Shown: positions 27,518-36,340 of the stretch, one piece after another
How positions within the stretch are numbered: the stretch's first letter is position 1
Layout: each line of letters starts with the position of its first letter
From: Acinetobacter rathckeae
Lineage (GTDB): Bacteria > Pseudomonadota > Gammaproteobacteria > Pseudomonadales > Moraxellaceae
Assembly (NCBI RefSeq): GCF_015627125.1
Contig: NZ_VTDO01000006.1
Coordinates: forward strand, 100,764-164,763
Reading direction: 5' to 3'
DNA: 64,000 bases
Made by a program: the position numbers and the translations under genes
Notes under the pieces: generated by a model
The model's database searches: none
The model's input: only the letters and a program-made list of their open reading frames with translations
Told to the model about the DNA's origin: nothing

Positions 27518-27550
27518 GTGGTGGCAATACAAAAATAGATTTGCCACCAC
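27518..27550. repeat. Perfect 10-bp hairpin downstream of rsmI
   Basis: GTGGTGGCAA pairs with TTGCCACCAC across a 13-nt loop, just past the rsmI stop on the minus strand. No T-run follows on the minus strand, so it may end transcription weakly or protect the 3' end. Confidence 0.6.
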
Positions 27551-27558
27551 ATTTAAAA

Positions 27559-28392
27559 TTATTGGTTGAGCTCTAAAGCGCGTTGGTATGCGACTTTCTT
27601 TTTAATATTAAATAAATCTGCGGCAATTTGTGCTGCTGTTTTTACAGACATGTCTTGTAGTAATCGCTGTAAGATATGGTCAAGCTTGGCTGTATTTAAA
27701 TCCACTTTTTCAGTTGCACCTGCAACAATCAGGACAATTTCGCCTTTTTGTTGGTTACGGTCTTGTTCGACCCATTGTGCAAGTTCAGCTAATGTGGTTT
27801 TTTTGATGGTTTCAAAGGTTTTGGTAATTTCCCGAGCAAAGCCTACGCTACGATCTGCACCAAATACGCTGATCATATCTTGAATAGAGGCTAAAATACG
27901 GTGTGGTGCTTCGTAGAAAATAAGGGTTTGGCTTTCATCTTTGAGTTGTTCTAATGCGATTAGGCGTTGTGATGATTTTGATGGGAGGAAACCTTCAAAA
28001 CTAAAACGGTCGCTTGGTAAACCAACAGCACTTAAGCCTGCAATAGCCGCACATGCACCAGGAATAGGAGTAACTTTAATATTGTGCTCTTGGGCTGCTC
28101 GGACTAACTTAAACCCAGGATCACTAATTAAGGGCGTGCCTGCATCGCTAATTAAAGCAATAGATTTGCCTTCCTGAAGTTGTTGTATAAGTTGTTCGAT
28201 TTTATGTGATTCGTTGTGGTCGTGGCACGCTGTAAGTGGTGTGTTAATGTTAAAATGTTTGAGTAGCATGGCAGACTGACGCGTGTCTTCAGCGGCAATC
28301 AGGTCTACTTGACGTAATGTTTCTATAGCACGGTAAGTGATATCATCTAAGTGCCCAATTGGCGTTGCGACAACAAATAATTGAGCAGCCAT
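27559..28392 (-). CDS. rsmI: 16S rRNA (cytidine-1402 2'-O)-methyltransferase
   Basis: RsmI methylates the ribose of C1402 in the 16S rRNA decoding centre. The 277-residue protein is a tetrapyrrole-methylase-fold enzyme with the conserved FVVATPIGHLDDIT start, AEDTRQS, LISDAGTPLISDPG and PGACAAIAGLSAVGLPSDRF motifs, and EAPHRI. It is divergent from yraN with a 63-bp gap. The same rsmI/yraN/dolP neighbourhood exists in enterobacteria. Confidence 0.96.
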   Translation of the reverse strand: MAAQLFVVATPIGHLDDITYRAIETLRQVDLIAAEDTRQSAMLLKHFNINTPLTACHDHNESHKIEQLIQQLQEGKSIALISDAGTPLISDPGFKLVRAAQEHNIKVTPIPGACAAIAGLSAVGLPSDRFSFEGFLPSKSSQRLIALEQLKDESQTLIFYEAPHRILASIQDMISVFGADRSVGFAREITKTFETIKKTTLAELAQWVEQDRNQQKGEIVLIVAGATEKVDLNTAKLDHILQRLLQDMSVKTAAQIAADLFNIKKKVAYQRALELNQ

Positions 28393-28455
28393 AAGTATGA
28401 TCTCGTCTTTATATTAAATAGGTAGTTTAACTGATTTTTCATGGCATTGTGAGAG

Positions 28456-28878
28456 ATGTCGTTAAGTGAGTGGTTAATGGCACATCAAAATAAATTGGGG
28501 CAGTGGGCAGAGGCTGTTGCTTGTAAGCAGTTACAGCAAGCAGGTTTTGTAGTGTTATATCAAAATTACTTTTCTCGGTATGGTGAAATAGATCTTGTGG
28601 CTTTTAAAGGTGATTTAATCCTTTTTATTGAGGTCAAAGCTCGAGCAAGCACAGCCTATGGAACAAGTGTTGAGGCCATTTCTGAGCGTAAACAAGCAAA
28701 AATTATACAAACAGCAGAGTATTTCATCATGCAACATCCTCAGTACAGTGATTATAATTTTCGATTTGATGCGATTTGTATTGATTTAAAACATGTTATT
28801 GCAAAAAACACACAGCCAGATTTTTCTAAATTAGCGTATGATTTAACTTGGATTGAAAATGCATTTACTTTGAGTTAG
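28456..28878 (+). CDS. YraN / UPF0102 family endonuclease-like protein
   Basis: A 140-residue protein with a PD-(D/E)xK nuclease-like core: GQWAEAVACKQLQQAGF, then RYGEIDLVAFKGDLILFIEVKAR (the GEID...EVK signature) and AISERKQAKIIQTAEYFI. The biochemical function is not established; a Holliday-junction-resolvase-like fold has been noted for the family. It is followed by dolP after 60 bp on the same strand. lpoA and diaA, which accompany these genes in E. coli, are missing here. Confidence 0.9.
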   Translation: MSLSEWLMAHQNKLGQWAEAVACKQLQQAGFVVLYQNYFSRYGEIDLVAFKGDLILFIEVKARASTAYGTSVEAISERKQAKIIQTAEYFIMQHPQYSDYNFRFDAICIDLKHVIAKNTQPDFSKLAYDLTWIENAFTLS

Positions 28879-28938
28879 TGGTGTTTTAGTGTTTTTAATT
28901 AATGAAATAACACTAAATGACACAGAAGGAGTTTTAAG

Positions 28939-29601
28939 GTGTCTAAGCGTATTATAGTGTCACTACTATGTGTAGCAAGTTTGTCAGGTTGTGCCAGTTT
29001 TATTGCAGGTGGTACGGGGTCTGCACCCGTAGGTACACAAAATGGGGTGCGTTCACTCGGTCAGGCTATTATTGATAAGTCGATCGAAAGAACAGCCTAT
29101 ATTAACTTATTTAAGTTAGATTATCGTTTTAGACAGTCACGTATTAATATCAATAGTTTCTTTGGCAGTGTACTACTGACAGGTCAAGTCCCTGATGCAA
29201 GTTTGAAAAAATTGGCTGAAGATAATTTAAAAGCCATGAGTGATGTTAAATCTGTGCATAATTACATTACTGTTGGGCCACAAATTAGCTACACCACCAT
29301 TATGCAAGATACTGCCGTGACGGCAAATACGCGTGGTTTAATTGCAAAAGCATCTGTGATTTCTGACAGTAAAGTGTCTGTGCATACAGAAGATGGTGTT
29401 TTATATGTGATGGGGCGTTTAAATCAGGCAGAAATTACTGATTTAAAACAGGTATTAGAGCAAGTAGGGAACGTCACGAAAATAGTTACCCTTATTGACC
29501 CAATAGATGCAACAGGTGTAGTGCAACCAACGGTGCAAACCCCCGTTGCGATTGAGCAACCAAGCACACGTAGTGCAAATACGACCCCTTATACCAACTA
29601 A
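28939..29601 (+). CDS. dolP: BON-domain outer-membrane lipoprotein (DolP/YraP-like)
   Basis: DolP keeps the outer membrane intact and is linked to BAM function and amidase control at division. The 220-residue protein has a lipoprotein signal with the lipobox LSGC (Cys19) and two BON domains: RINSFFGSVLLTGQV at about residues 68-110 and KVSVHTEDGVLYVMGRL at about 145-190. The Pro/Thr/Gln-rich tail is probably disordered. Start is GTG 28939, with AAGGAG close upstream. Residue +2 after the lipid Cys is Ala-Ser, not Asp, fitting outer-membrane sorting. The gene name rests on domain layout and neighbourhood. Confidence 0.88.
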   Translation: MSKRIIVSLLCVASLSGCASFIAGGTGSAPVGTQNGVRSLGQAIIDKSIERTAYINLFKLDYRFRQSRININSFFGSVLLTGQVPDASLKKLAEDNLKAMSDVKSVHNYITVGPQISYTTIMQDTAVTANTRGLIAKASVISDSKVSVHTEDGVLYVMGRLNQAEITDLKQVLEQVGNVTKIVTLIDPIDATGVVQPTVQTPVAIEQPSTRSANTTPYTN

Positions 29602-29615
29602 TGATATGATCGCGA

Positions 29616-30494
29616 ATGGGTAAAATGATAAAACGACAACGCATCACTACACGCATAAAAAAAGCACACCAAGCATGGAAAGACTTTCGCGCTTATGAAG
29701 TGGTGAGTCGTCGCTTGAATCAATCTATTGCAACAGATAAATTTTTTCTTACTGAAAATGTGGCCTATGGCGAACATGAGCGACAAAATTTTGACCTGTA
29801 CCGTGCTGTGTCATCACGACAAGATCGTGCACTTATTGTTTTTGTACATGGTGGGACGTGGGCAAGAGGTGATAAGTCAGATTATGCTTTTGTGGCAGAG
29901 AGTTTTACACAAGATGGTTTTGATGTGTTGGTGTTGAATTATCGTTTAGCACCACAGCATCGTTTCCCAGACTATGTGTCTGACTTAATACATGCGGTCA
30001 ATTATTTACATGCACAGCAACAAGAATTATCTATTTCTACTGAAAATTTAGTGTTGATGGGTCACTCTGCAGGCGCATTTAATATTATGTCTGCGTTGTA
30101 TCACAAAGATGCTCAGGATGTATTTGATGGTATAGATCAGATTAAGGCTGTGATTGGTCTGGCAGGCCCATATCATTTTAACTATGCCAATGATAAAAAT
30201 TTACAGCAGGCTTTTCCTGTAGATAAACACTACAAGCAGATCATGCCGTATTATTTTGTGACACAGAATCAGATTCAGCATCTTTTGCTGATTGCTGAGC
30301 TAGATCTGATTGTTGCATCACAAAACAGTAAAGACATGCATTATGCACTGTGTAGAGCGGGTAATCAGAGTGTGCTTGAGCGTGTACCCTATGCGGGGCA
30401 TATTAGCTTGGTTGGCAGTTTATCGAGCCGTTTTAGTCACTACTTTGCAACCAAGCGTCTAATCTTAAATTACTTAAATCGGATTTTAGGCTAA
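29616..30494 (+). CDS. Alpha/beta hydrolase, esterase/lipase-like (HSL/BD-FAE type)
   Basis: A 292-residue cytosolic hydrolase. The oxyanion-hole motif is FVHGGTWARGDKSDY, the nucleophile elbow is GHSAGAF, and a late Asp (LIAELDLIV) and His (YAGHISLVG) complete a plausible Ser-Asp-His triad. It resembles carboxylesterases of the hormone-sensitive lipase/BD-FAE group; the substrate is unknown. It starts 15 bp after the BON lipoprotein gene, so the two may share a transcript. Its end overlaps the convergent nudC by nine bases. Confidence 0.85.
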   Translation: MGKMIKRQRITTRIKKAHQAWKDFRAYEVVSRRLNQSIATDKFFLTENVAYGEHERQNFDLYRAVSSRQDRALIVFVHGGTWARGDKSDYAFVAESFTQDGFDVLVLNYRLAPQHRFPDYVSDLIHAVNYLHAQQQELSISTENLVLMGHSAGAFNIMSALYHKDAQDVFDGIDQIKAVIGLAGPYHFNYANDKNLQQAFPVDKHYKQIMPYYFVTQNQIQHLLLIAELDLIVASQNSKDMHYALCRAGNQSVLERVPYAGHISLVGSLSSRFSHYFATKRLILNYLNRILG

Positions 30495-31232
30495 AGTTTC
30501 ATTGATCCATGCCGTAATTATTTTATGAGCAATACTGCCTGCAAATGGAATATCAGGCATGGCATTGCGGTCAAAAAATTGAGCATCTGCAATTTCATCT
30601 TCTTGTACGATAATATCACCGCTGTCATATTCAGCATGAAAGCCAAGCATGAGATTACTTGGAAATGGCCATGGTTGGCTTTCAAGGTAGCGAATATTTT
30701 TTACTTTAATACCGACTTCCTCTAATGTTTCTCTCGCCACAGCTTGCTCAAGTGTTTCACCCACCTCTACAAATCCTGCAATTAAACCGTACATATTGTC
30801 TTTACGGTGAATAGACTTTGCCAATAATACTTGGTCACCTTTGGTGATAATGGTAATAACACAAGGGTTAATGCGAGGATATTGGCGTAAGGTACAGCTA
30901 GGGCAACACATGCAGTATTCGCTCGCATGAGGTGTGGTTTTTTCACCACAGCGACCACAAAACTGATGGTTTTTTTTCCACTCAAGTAGTTGGATGGCAC
31001 GGCTCGCCTCTTCGGCTTGGGTGTTTGACCAGTTTGGAATGAGTTGCCTTAATGCGACAAATTGAAAGCTTTGAGGAACGCTTTGGTGGCTTGGCCATTC
31101 TCTTGCCACAATACAGGGGGCTTTCTGCACAATCACGTCATCTGATTGTACCGTCAAAGAAGGCATATTGAAGGTGTCATCAACTAACAGTTGCTGTTGT
31201 TGATGTATATAAGCTTTGGCGAGTTTAGTCAT
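30486..31232 (-). CDS. nudC: NAD(+) diphosphatase / NAD-RNA decapping hydrolase
   Basis: NudC splits NAD(H) and removes NAD caps from RNA. The 248-residue protein has a zinc ribbon (C92, C95, C110, C113), the Nudix box GFVEVGETLEQAVARETLEE (from 153) and the NudC-specific SQPWPFPSN motif at 185-193. These three together separate it from other Nudix enzymes. Convergent with the esterase gene. Confidence 0.95.
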   Translation of the reverse strand: MTKLAKAYIHQQQQLLVDDTFNMPSLTVQSDDVIVQKAPCIVAREWPSHQSVPQSFQFVALRQLIPNWSNTQAEEASRAIQLLEWKKNHQFCGRCGEKTTPHASEYCMCCPSCTLRQYPRINPCVITIITKGDQVLLAKSIHRKDNMYGLIAGFVEVGETLEQAVARETLEEVGIKVKNIRYLESQPWPFPSNLMLGFHAEYDSGDIIVQEDEIADAQFFDRNAMPDIPFAGSIAHKIITAWINETLA

Positions 31233-31323
31233 GACTACAGCGTCTTTTTAGATTATGTTTTCATCAGCATAAATCATTCAGGGGGTAAATTAAATCTTTT
31301 ACCGATTTTGCTGAAGCCCTTTT

Positions 31324-32637
31324 TTACGATGCTGTTGTGGTTTTTGAAAAAAAGCACGGCTCGCCATTTTTTGCTTCAATGTTTTTAACCCATGTGTTGT
31401 GTTGCTCAAGCTCGGCATCACTTGGTGTAATCACAGCGAGTTTAATATGACTGGCAATCGGGTTAAGCTGTTGTGTCTGCTCATTTTGGCTTTGATTGGC
31501 ATGGTCAATGTCTAGTAAAACTTGACCACCTGTCATGGCCAAATAGACATCTGCTAAAATTTCGGCATCAAGGAGTGCGCCGTGGTAGGTTCGATCTCGT
31601 GCAGGTATATCATAACGTCTGACAAGCGCATCTAGAGAGTTTTTCTGCCCAGGGTGTTTGCTTTTGGCCATGACTAAAGTATCTGTTACTGCACACACCG
31701 TTGAAAGTTTAGGTAGCCCTGCTTTTTCAAACTCCATATTTAAGAAGTTCATATCAAACGTGGCGTTGTGGGCAATGATTTCCGCCCCTTGCAGGTAGTC
31801 AAATAATGGCTGAGCAATCTCTTGGTAAACGGGTTTGTCTTGCAAAAACTCATCTGTAATACCATGCACAGTCACAGAGTCGCCAACAGGTTTTTGCGGA
31901 TTAATGTAAATATGAATCGAGCTACCTGTGAGTTTGCGGTTAATCATTTCAACGGCACCCACTTCAATAATGCGGTCGCTGTCTTGAAAGTAAAAACCAG
32001 TGGTCTCTGTATCTAGAATCAGTTGGCGTTCGCCGTGTAATTCCTGCTGTGCAGGGGTGATTTTGATATGTGGATGTTGTGTATGTGTTAATACAGTATG
32101 GTCTTCTGCTTCTGCTTCTGCTTCTGCTTCTGCTTCTGCTTCTGCTTCATCTAGTCCAAAAGGGTCGCTCAGTAACCAGTCTTGATCTTGGTTTGGTTTA
32201 GGATTTTTTTTTTCGCTCATGACCTGATTTGCTCCTAGATTTGCCAATTGATCTGCCATTTCGTTACCTGCATGCCCCGCATGGCCTTTAATCCAATGCC
32301 ATGTAATGTCACGCCCTTGGCAGACGTCATCAAGTTGTTGCCATAAATCGGGGTTTTTGACATCTTTCCAATTTTTCTTTTTCCAGCCTGTAATCCATTC
32401 GGTAATACCACGTTTGACATAGATAGAATCTGTCCAAATAATCAGTGTGGCATCCGGAGGGCAAAATTTAATGCCTTCAATGGCTGCTGTGAGTTCCATA
32501 CGGTTGTTGGTTGTGACTTCTGCACCACCATAGCGTTGGTGTTCGCCTTGCTCTGTCACAATATAAGCACCCCAGCCACCTAAACCAGGATTTCCTTTGC
32601 AAGCACCATCAACATAGAGTGTAATTGTTTGTGACAT
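31324..32637 (-). CDS. Fused ribonuclease HI - DNA polymerase III epsilon (proofreading) subunit
   Basis: In most bacteria rnhA and dnaQ are separate, often adjacent genes; here they are one 437-residue protein, as I recall for Acinetobacter. The RNase HI part (residues 1-~140) has active-site D10, E48, D70 and D129. A ~60-residue linker holds an uninterrupted Glu-Ala repeat at 164-178. The epsilon part (~203-375) has the DEDDh exonuclease motifs: D209-x-E211 (ILDTETTG), HNATFDMNFL and HGALLDAE. The ~60-residue C-terminal tail presumably binds the polymerase alpha subunit. The fusion would tether RNA-primer or R-loop removal to the replisome. Confidence 0.95.
   Translation of the reverse strand: MSQTITLYVDGACKGNPGLGGWGAYIVTEQGEHQRYGGAEVTTNNRMELTAAIEGIKFCPPDATLIIWTDSIYVKRGITEWITGWKKKNWKDVKNPDLWQQLDDVCQGRDITWHWIKGHAGHAGNEMADQLANLGANQVMSEKKNPKPNQDQDWLLSDPFGLDEAEAEAEAEAEAEAEDHTVLTHTQHPHIKITPAQQELHGERQLILDTETTGFYFQDSDRIIEVGAVEMINRKLTGSSIHIYINPQKPVGDSVTVHGITDEFLQDKPVYQEIAQPLFDYLQGAEIIAHNATFDMNFLNMEFEKAGLPKLSTVCAVTDTLVMAKSKHPGQKNSLDALVRRYDIPARDRTYHGALLDAEILADVYLAMTGGQVLLDIDHANQSQNEQTQQLNPIASHIKLAVITPSDAELEQHNTWVKNIEAKNGEPCFFSKTTTAS
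32104..32148. repeat. Hexanucleotide microsatellite in the rnhA-dnaQ linker
   Basis: There are seven perfect copies of TTCTGC plus a final TTC (plus-strand reading). On the coding strand they encode E(AE)7. Because the unit is six bases, slippage changes linker length by two residues without breaking frame. Confidence 0.95.
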
Positions 32638-32836
32638 GATACAAAACCAAAACTAAAAATAGAGGAATAAAGCAGTATTCTAACCTGCGAACGAACCTGT
32701 TTGATTATAGCAGGTTGATTTTTTTATTTATTGTAACATTTAAGCTAAGTTTGCGAGTATTATTTACTTGTGCGAATTATTGGCTCGCATAAAATAGCTG
32801 AAAAATTAGTAGCTCACGACGCATTTGGGATTGTAT

Positions 32837-35701
32837 ATGTTTAAATCTACCACAGTACTGTGGCACTCGGCTCTATCTAACAAATTTAAAATGTCATTAC
32901 TTGGCTCAACTGTTTTAGGGCTGCTGCTTACAACAGGTTGTGCATCGACATCAACAACATCTACAGTACATAAAACGCATACAGCAACAAATTCCCAAGC
33001 CAATAATGCCAATTCGGGCCTTTTAGATGCGAACTCTTTAGACTCATTAGAAGATTTATTGTCTGCAACAGATATGAGAGCGGTAGAGGGTGATCGCTTA
33101 CTTATTTTAAAACATGGTGATGTGTGGAAACGTATGACCGTTGGTTTTAAAATGGATGAAACAAAATGGGACCCACGTATAGAAGCACAGCGGAATTGGT
33201 TTATTTCTCGTCAGCCGTATTTAGATCGTTTAAGTGCCCGAGCAAGTCGTTATTTGTATCATACTGTCAAAGAAGCAGAACGCCGTGGTATGCCAACAGA
33301 GTTGGCTTTATTACCTGTGATTGAAAGTTCATATGACCCCTCTGCAACCAGTTCAGCATCTGCAGCAGGGTTATGGCAGTTTATTCCAAGTACGGGAAAA
33401 ATTTATGGCTTACAACAAACGGGTTCTTATGATGCTCGCCGTGATGTTGTTGAGTCGACACGTGCCGCATATGAATTTTTAGGTTCACTATATAACCAAT
33501 TTGGTTCTTGGGAGTTGGCACTGGCGGCTTATAATGCAGGGCCGGGGCGTGTACAGCAAGCCATTAACCGTAATGCAGCAGCAGGCTTACCGACAGATTA
33601 TTGGTCTTTAAAGCTTCCACCTGAAACGATGAACTACGTACCACGCTTTTTGGCGGTGGCACAAATTGTAAAAGACCAAAAAGCATATGGCATTACTTTA
33701 CCGCCCATTGCAAACCGACCACATTTTAGAGAAGTTCAAGTTCAACCGGGTGTTTCTTTAGTACAAATTGCTGAGCTTACAGGTGTTTCTCGTAGTGAGT
33801 TATCTACATTAAACCCAGGGTATCGTGGTGATTTTATTGATGCTGCAAGCCCTGGTCGTGTATTAATCCCTTCGGATGTAAGCTTGAGTGTTGATCAAAG
33901 AGTATCTGCATTAAAAGGCAATGGTTCAGCATCACTATGGGTCAACACGAGCCCAGCGCCAGTTGTGATCAAACCAACACCAAATGCAATCACGCCTGTG
34001 GTGATTACACCACAGAAAAGAGTGACGCCTAAAGATGCCAATGACCTTGCTGCTTTTGCAAATAATGCAGATGTACCGAGTGCACCTCGTATACCGATTG
34101 CTGTGACGACAGCCTCTGATTTGAAAAAACCAATTAGTGTAGAACCACCAATTTCAGTGAAAGAGCGTGATCGTATTGTTGCTGAAATTAAAGCAGATGA
34201 TGCTAAAGAAACGGTATCTTCTGTAGTACAACCAGTAGCAAATAATGCAGAACAGCAACAAGTGATTAGTGAACTAAAAGCAATTGCTCCAGCTGGTACA
34301 GAAGTTGTTGACCCGTATGATGGTAAAATTAAACTGACAGCGATTCAAACCAGTCAATCTATTGCAGACAGTCAAGGCAAAGAAGTCACCAAAAGTTTTG
34401 CTTCAGATGATAGTAAAGATAAACGGAATATAGAGAATAATCAGCCAAAAGGCACTCGTAGTACTTATACTGTTGCGGCGGGCGATACCTTAGCCACCAT
34501 AGCTGCAAAAAATGGTGTGAGTTGGAGAGATATTGCCAAATGGAATCAGATTGATCCAAATGCATCATTATATGTGGGTAATATTTTGTATCTGTATGAT
34601 GCCAAGCCACAACCTCAAACGACGAATGTGACTAAGCCTGAGGTTTATACGGTCAAAGCCAATGACAGTTTAACTGCACTTGCAAGTCAGTACGGTATTT
34701 CTATTAAAGACTTAGCGGATTGGAATGACTTACAGCCGAACAGTAATTTGATGGTAGGGCAAAAACTATATTTAAGAGAACCAAAAGAATCATCAGTTAG
34801 CACAAAGAGCACGAAAAATAAGCCAAAAACTGTTGTATATAGTGTGAGAAAAGGTGAGTCTTTAAGAATTATTGCTGAGCGTTATGATCTTTCTGTACAG
34901 GCATTGGCTGATTTAACCCCTAGCTTGACAGCATCATCTGGCTTAATGGTAGGTCAAAAAATTAATGTGCCACAAGGTGATAGCGATACAGATCAAAATG
35001 ACAGGTCTCGTGATATATCACGTTTGAAAACCGAACTATATAAAGTTCAGCGTAAAGAAACATTTGCAGACATTGCAGATAAGTTTGATTTATCTGTTGC
35101 AGATTTGGCAAAAATTAACCAAGTGAAAGCCAATCATATGGTGAAAGTTGGACAAGTTATAAAAGTACCTAAGGTTGAGCAACCACAAGAATACATTGTG
35201 CAACGTGGTGATACTTTGGCAAGTATTGCGGCACATTTTAAATTCCAGCCAAATTATTTGGCTCGCATGAATGGCTTGTCTAGTAAGTCTACAGTGCGTG
35301 TTGGACAAAAGCTTACTTTAGTTGAAAAAGAAGAGCCTACAGAGGTAAGTAAGCCTGCAGCTAAGTCAGAAGCGTCGGCGAAGAAAGTTACGTCTACGCG
35401 TGCCACGGAAAGCTATACGGTTAAAGCAGGGGATTCATTTAATAGTATTGCTAAACGCTATGATTTAACCATCAAAGAATTAGCAGAAATGAATGCTATC
35501 TCTGTGAAGTCGATGCTAAAACCAGGACAAGAAATAGATGTACCAAAGAAAACCATTTCTTATAAAGTAAAATCTGGTGATAACTGGATTAAACTTGCGG
35601 CGAAGTATGATTTAGAGCCGAAGGATTTGGCCGACATGAATGATACATCAACAAGCAAAGCATTAAGAATTGGAGCAGTGATACAAGTTCCAAATAAGTA
35701 A
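32837..35701 (+). CDS. mltD: MltD-type membrane-bound lytic murein transglycosylase with about eight LysM domains
   Basis: MltD cleaves peptidoglycan glycan strands, leaving anhydro-muropeptides. The N-terminus has a lipoprotein-like signal (TTGCASTS lipobox near residue 33). The SLT catalytic domain spans residues ~140-245 (ALLPVIESSYDP with catalytic Glu, AAGLWQFIPSTG, ALAAYNAGPGRV). A degenerate LysM follows near 295, then seven clearer LysM modules starting near 543, 603, 668, 734, 785, 860 and 908, each opening with Y-x-V and ending in an (V/I)GQ-type strand. E. coli MltD has far fewer LysMs, so 955 residues is long. ATG 32837 is preferred to an in-frame start at 32825. Monocistronic. 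Confidence 0.93.
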   Translation: MFKSTTVLWHSALSNKFKMSLLGSTVLGLLLTTGCASTSTTSTVHKTHTATNSQANNANSGLLDANSLDSLEDLLSATDMRAVEGDRLLILKHGDVWKRMTVGFKMDETKWDPRIEAQRNWFISRQPYLDRLSARASRYLYHTVKEAERRGMPTELALLPVIESSYDPSATSSASAAGLWQFIPSTGKIYGLQQTGSYDARRDVVESTRAAYEFLGSLYNQFGSWELALAAYNAGPGRVQQAINRNAAAGLPTDYWSLKLPPETMNYVPRFLAVAQIVKDQKAYGITLPPIANRPHFREVQVQPGVSLVQIAELTGVSRSELSTLNPGYRGDFIDAASPGRVLIPSDVSLSVDQRVSALKGNGSASLWVNTSPAPVVIKPTPNAITPVVITPQKRVTPKDANDLAAFANNADVPSAPRIPIAVTTASDLKKPISVEPPISVKERDRIVAEIKADDAKETVSSVVQPVANNAEQQQVISELKAIAPAGTEVVDPYDGKIKLTAIQTSQSIADSQGKEVTKSFASDDSKDKRNIENNQPKGTRSTYTVAAGDTLATIAAKNGVSWRDIAKWNQIDPNASLYVGNILYLYDAKPQPQTTNVTKPEVYTVKANDSLTALASQYGISIKDLADWNDLQPNSNLMVGQKLYLREPKESSVSTKSTKNKPKTVVYSVRKGESLRIIAERYDLSVQALADLTPSLTASSGLMVGQKINVPQGDSDTDQNDRSRDISRLKTELYKVQRKETFADIADKFDLSVADLAKINQVKANHMVKVGQVIKVPKVEQPQEYIVQRGDTLASIAAHFKFQPNYLARMNGLSSKSTVRVGQKLTLVEKEEPTEVSKPAAKSEASAKKVTSTRATESYTVKAGDSFNSIAKRYDLTIKELAEMNAISVKSMLKPGQEIDVPKKTISYKVKSGDNWIKLAAKYDLEPKDLADMNDTSTSKALRIGAVIQVPNK

Positions 35702-35717
35702 GTAAATGTTTTATAAA

Positions 35718-35749
35718 TAGATGCTTAAATATTTAGGCATCTATTTTTT
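35718..35749 (+). terminator. Terminator after mltD
   Basis: TAGATGCTTAAA pairs with TTTAGGCATCTA (one G-U pair), followed by TTTTTTA. Confidence 0.8.
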
Positions 35750-35769
35750 ATAAATACAAGAGTTTTAAG

Positions 35770-36222
35770 ATGAGTGCAATTTTATTATTTGTTGTAGGGG
35801 GAGTTTTGGGTTTTATACTTGGTCGCAAATCTCATGGTAATCGGGTACAAAAGCCAATAAATAAAGAGATTGGAAAAGGCTATTCTTATAGTGAAAGACA
35901 GTATCGTAAAGTGGCCTACTTATCAGATGCTGATCGTATTAGAGCATTAAATCTATTGTCTGCCAATGCCAGTGTTTTTCTTCGACTTTTAAAACAAGAA
36001 TTTCTTCACCATGAAGTCATTGTTAAAAATAAACGTTTTTTTATTGTAGATCGTGATCAATATCCAATTGCTATTTTTGAATATAGAGATGGAGAACATG
36101 CCATAAAAACCATGACAGTTGAAGATGGACTGCCTTTATTTTTATATAAGGGGATAATTTCTAGTGAAAAAATAAAGCAAGATGTGATATTAATTTATCA
36201 ACAATACCCAAGAAAAGCCTAA
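35770..36222 (+). CDS. Hypothetical membrane-anchored protein, 150 residues
   Basis: I do not recognise this family. The first ~18 residues form one hydrophobic helix (AILLFVVGGVLGFILG) followed by a basic stretch, so it is probably an N-in single-pass inner-membrane protein. The cytosolic part holds a helical region (YLSDADRIRALNLLSANASVFLRLL) and then a strand-rich end (RFFIVDRDQYPIAIFEYRDG) that resembles the small nuclease-like or DUF2726-type fold only superficially. AGAGTTTTAAG precedes ATG 35770. It stands alone after the mltD terminator. Confidence 0.65.
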   Translation: MSAILLFVVGGVLGFILGRKSHGNRVQKPINKEIGKGYSYSERQYRKVAYLSDADRIRALNLLSANASVFLRLLKQEFLHHEVIVKNKRFFIVDRDQYPIAIFEYRDGEHAIKTMTVEDGLPLFLYKGIISSEKIKQDVILIYQQYPRKA

Positions 36223-36340
36223 AAGTTGATATGTGAGCTATGCTCATGATGAGATGACTTTTCATTGAGTGTAAATGTGGTGATTTCACTCACATACTCA
36301 CTTATTCCATTTTAATAGACATAACAAAAGGTAAATACAA

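Noticed and set aside
32000..32185. Plus-strand ORF with a Ser-Ala repeat
   Set aside because: It is the antisense reading of the Glu-Ala hexamer repeat in the rnhA-dnaQ fusion.
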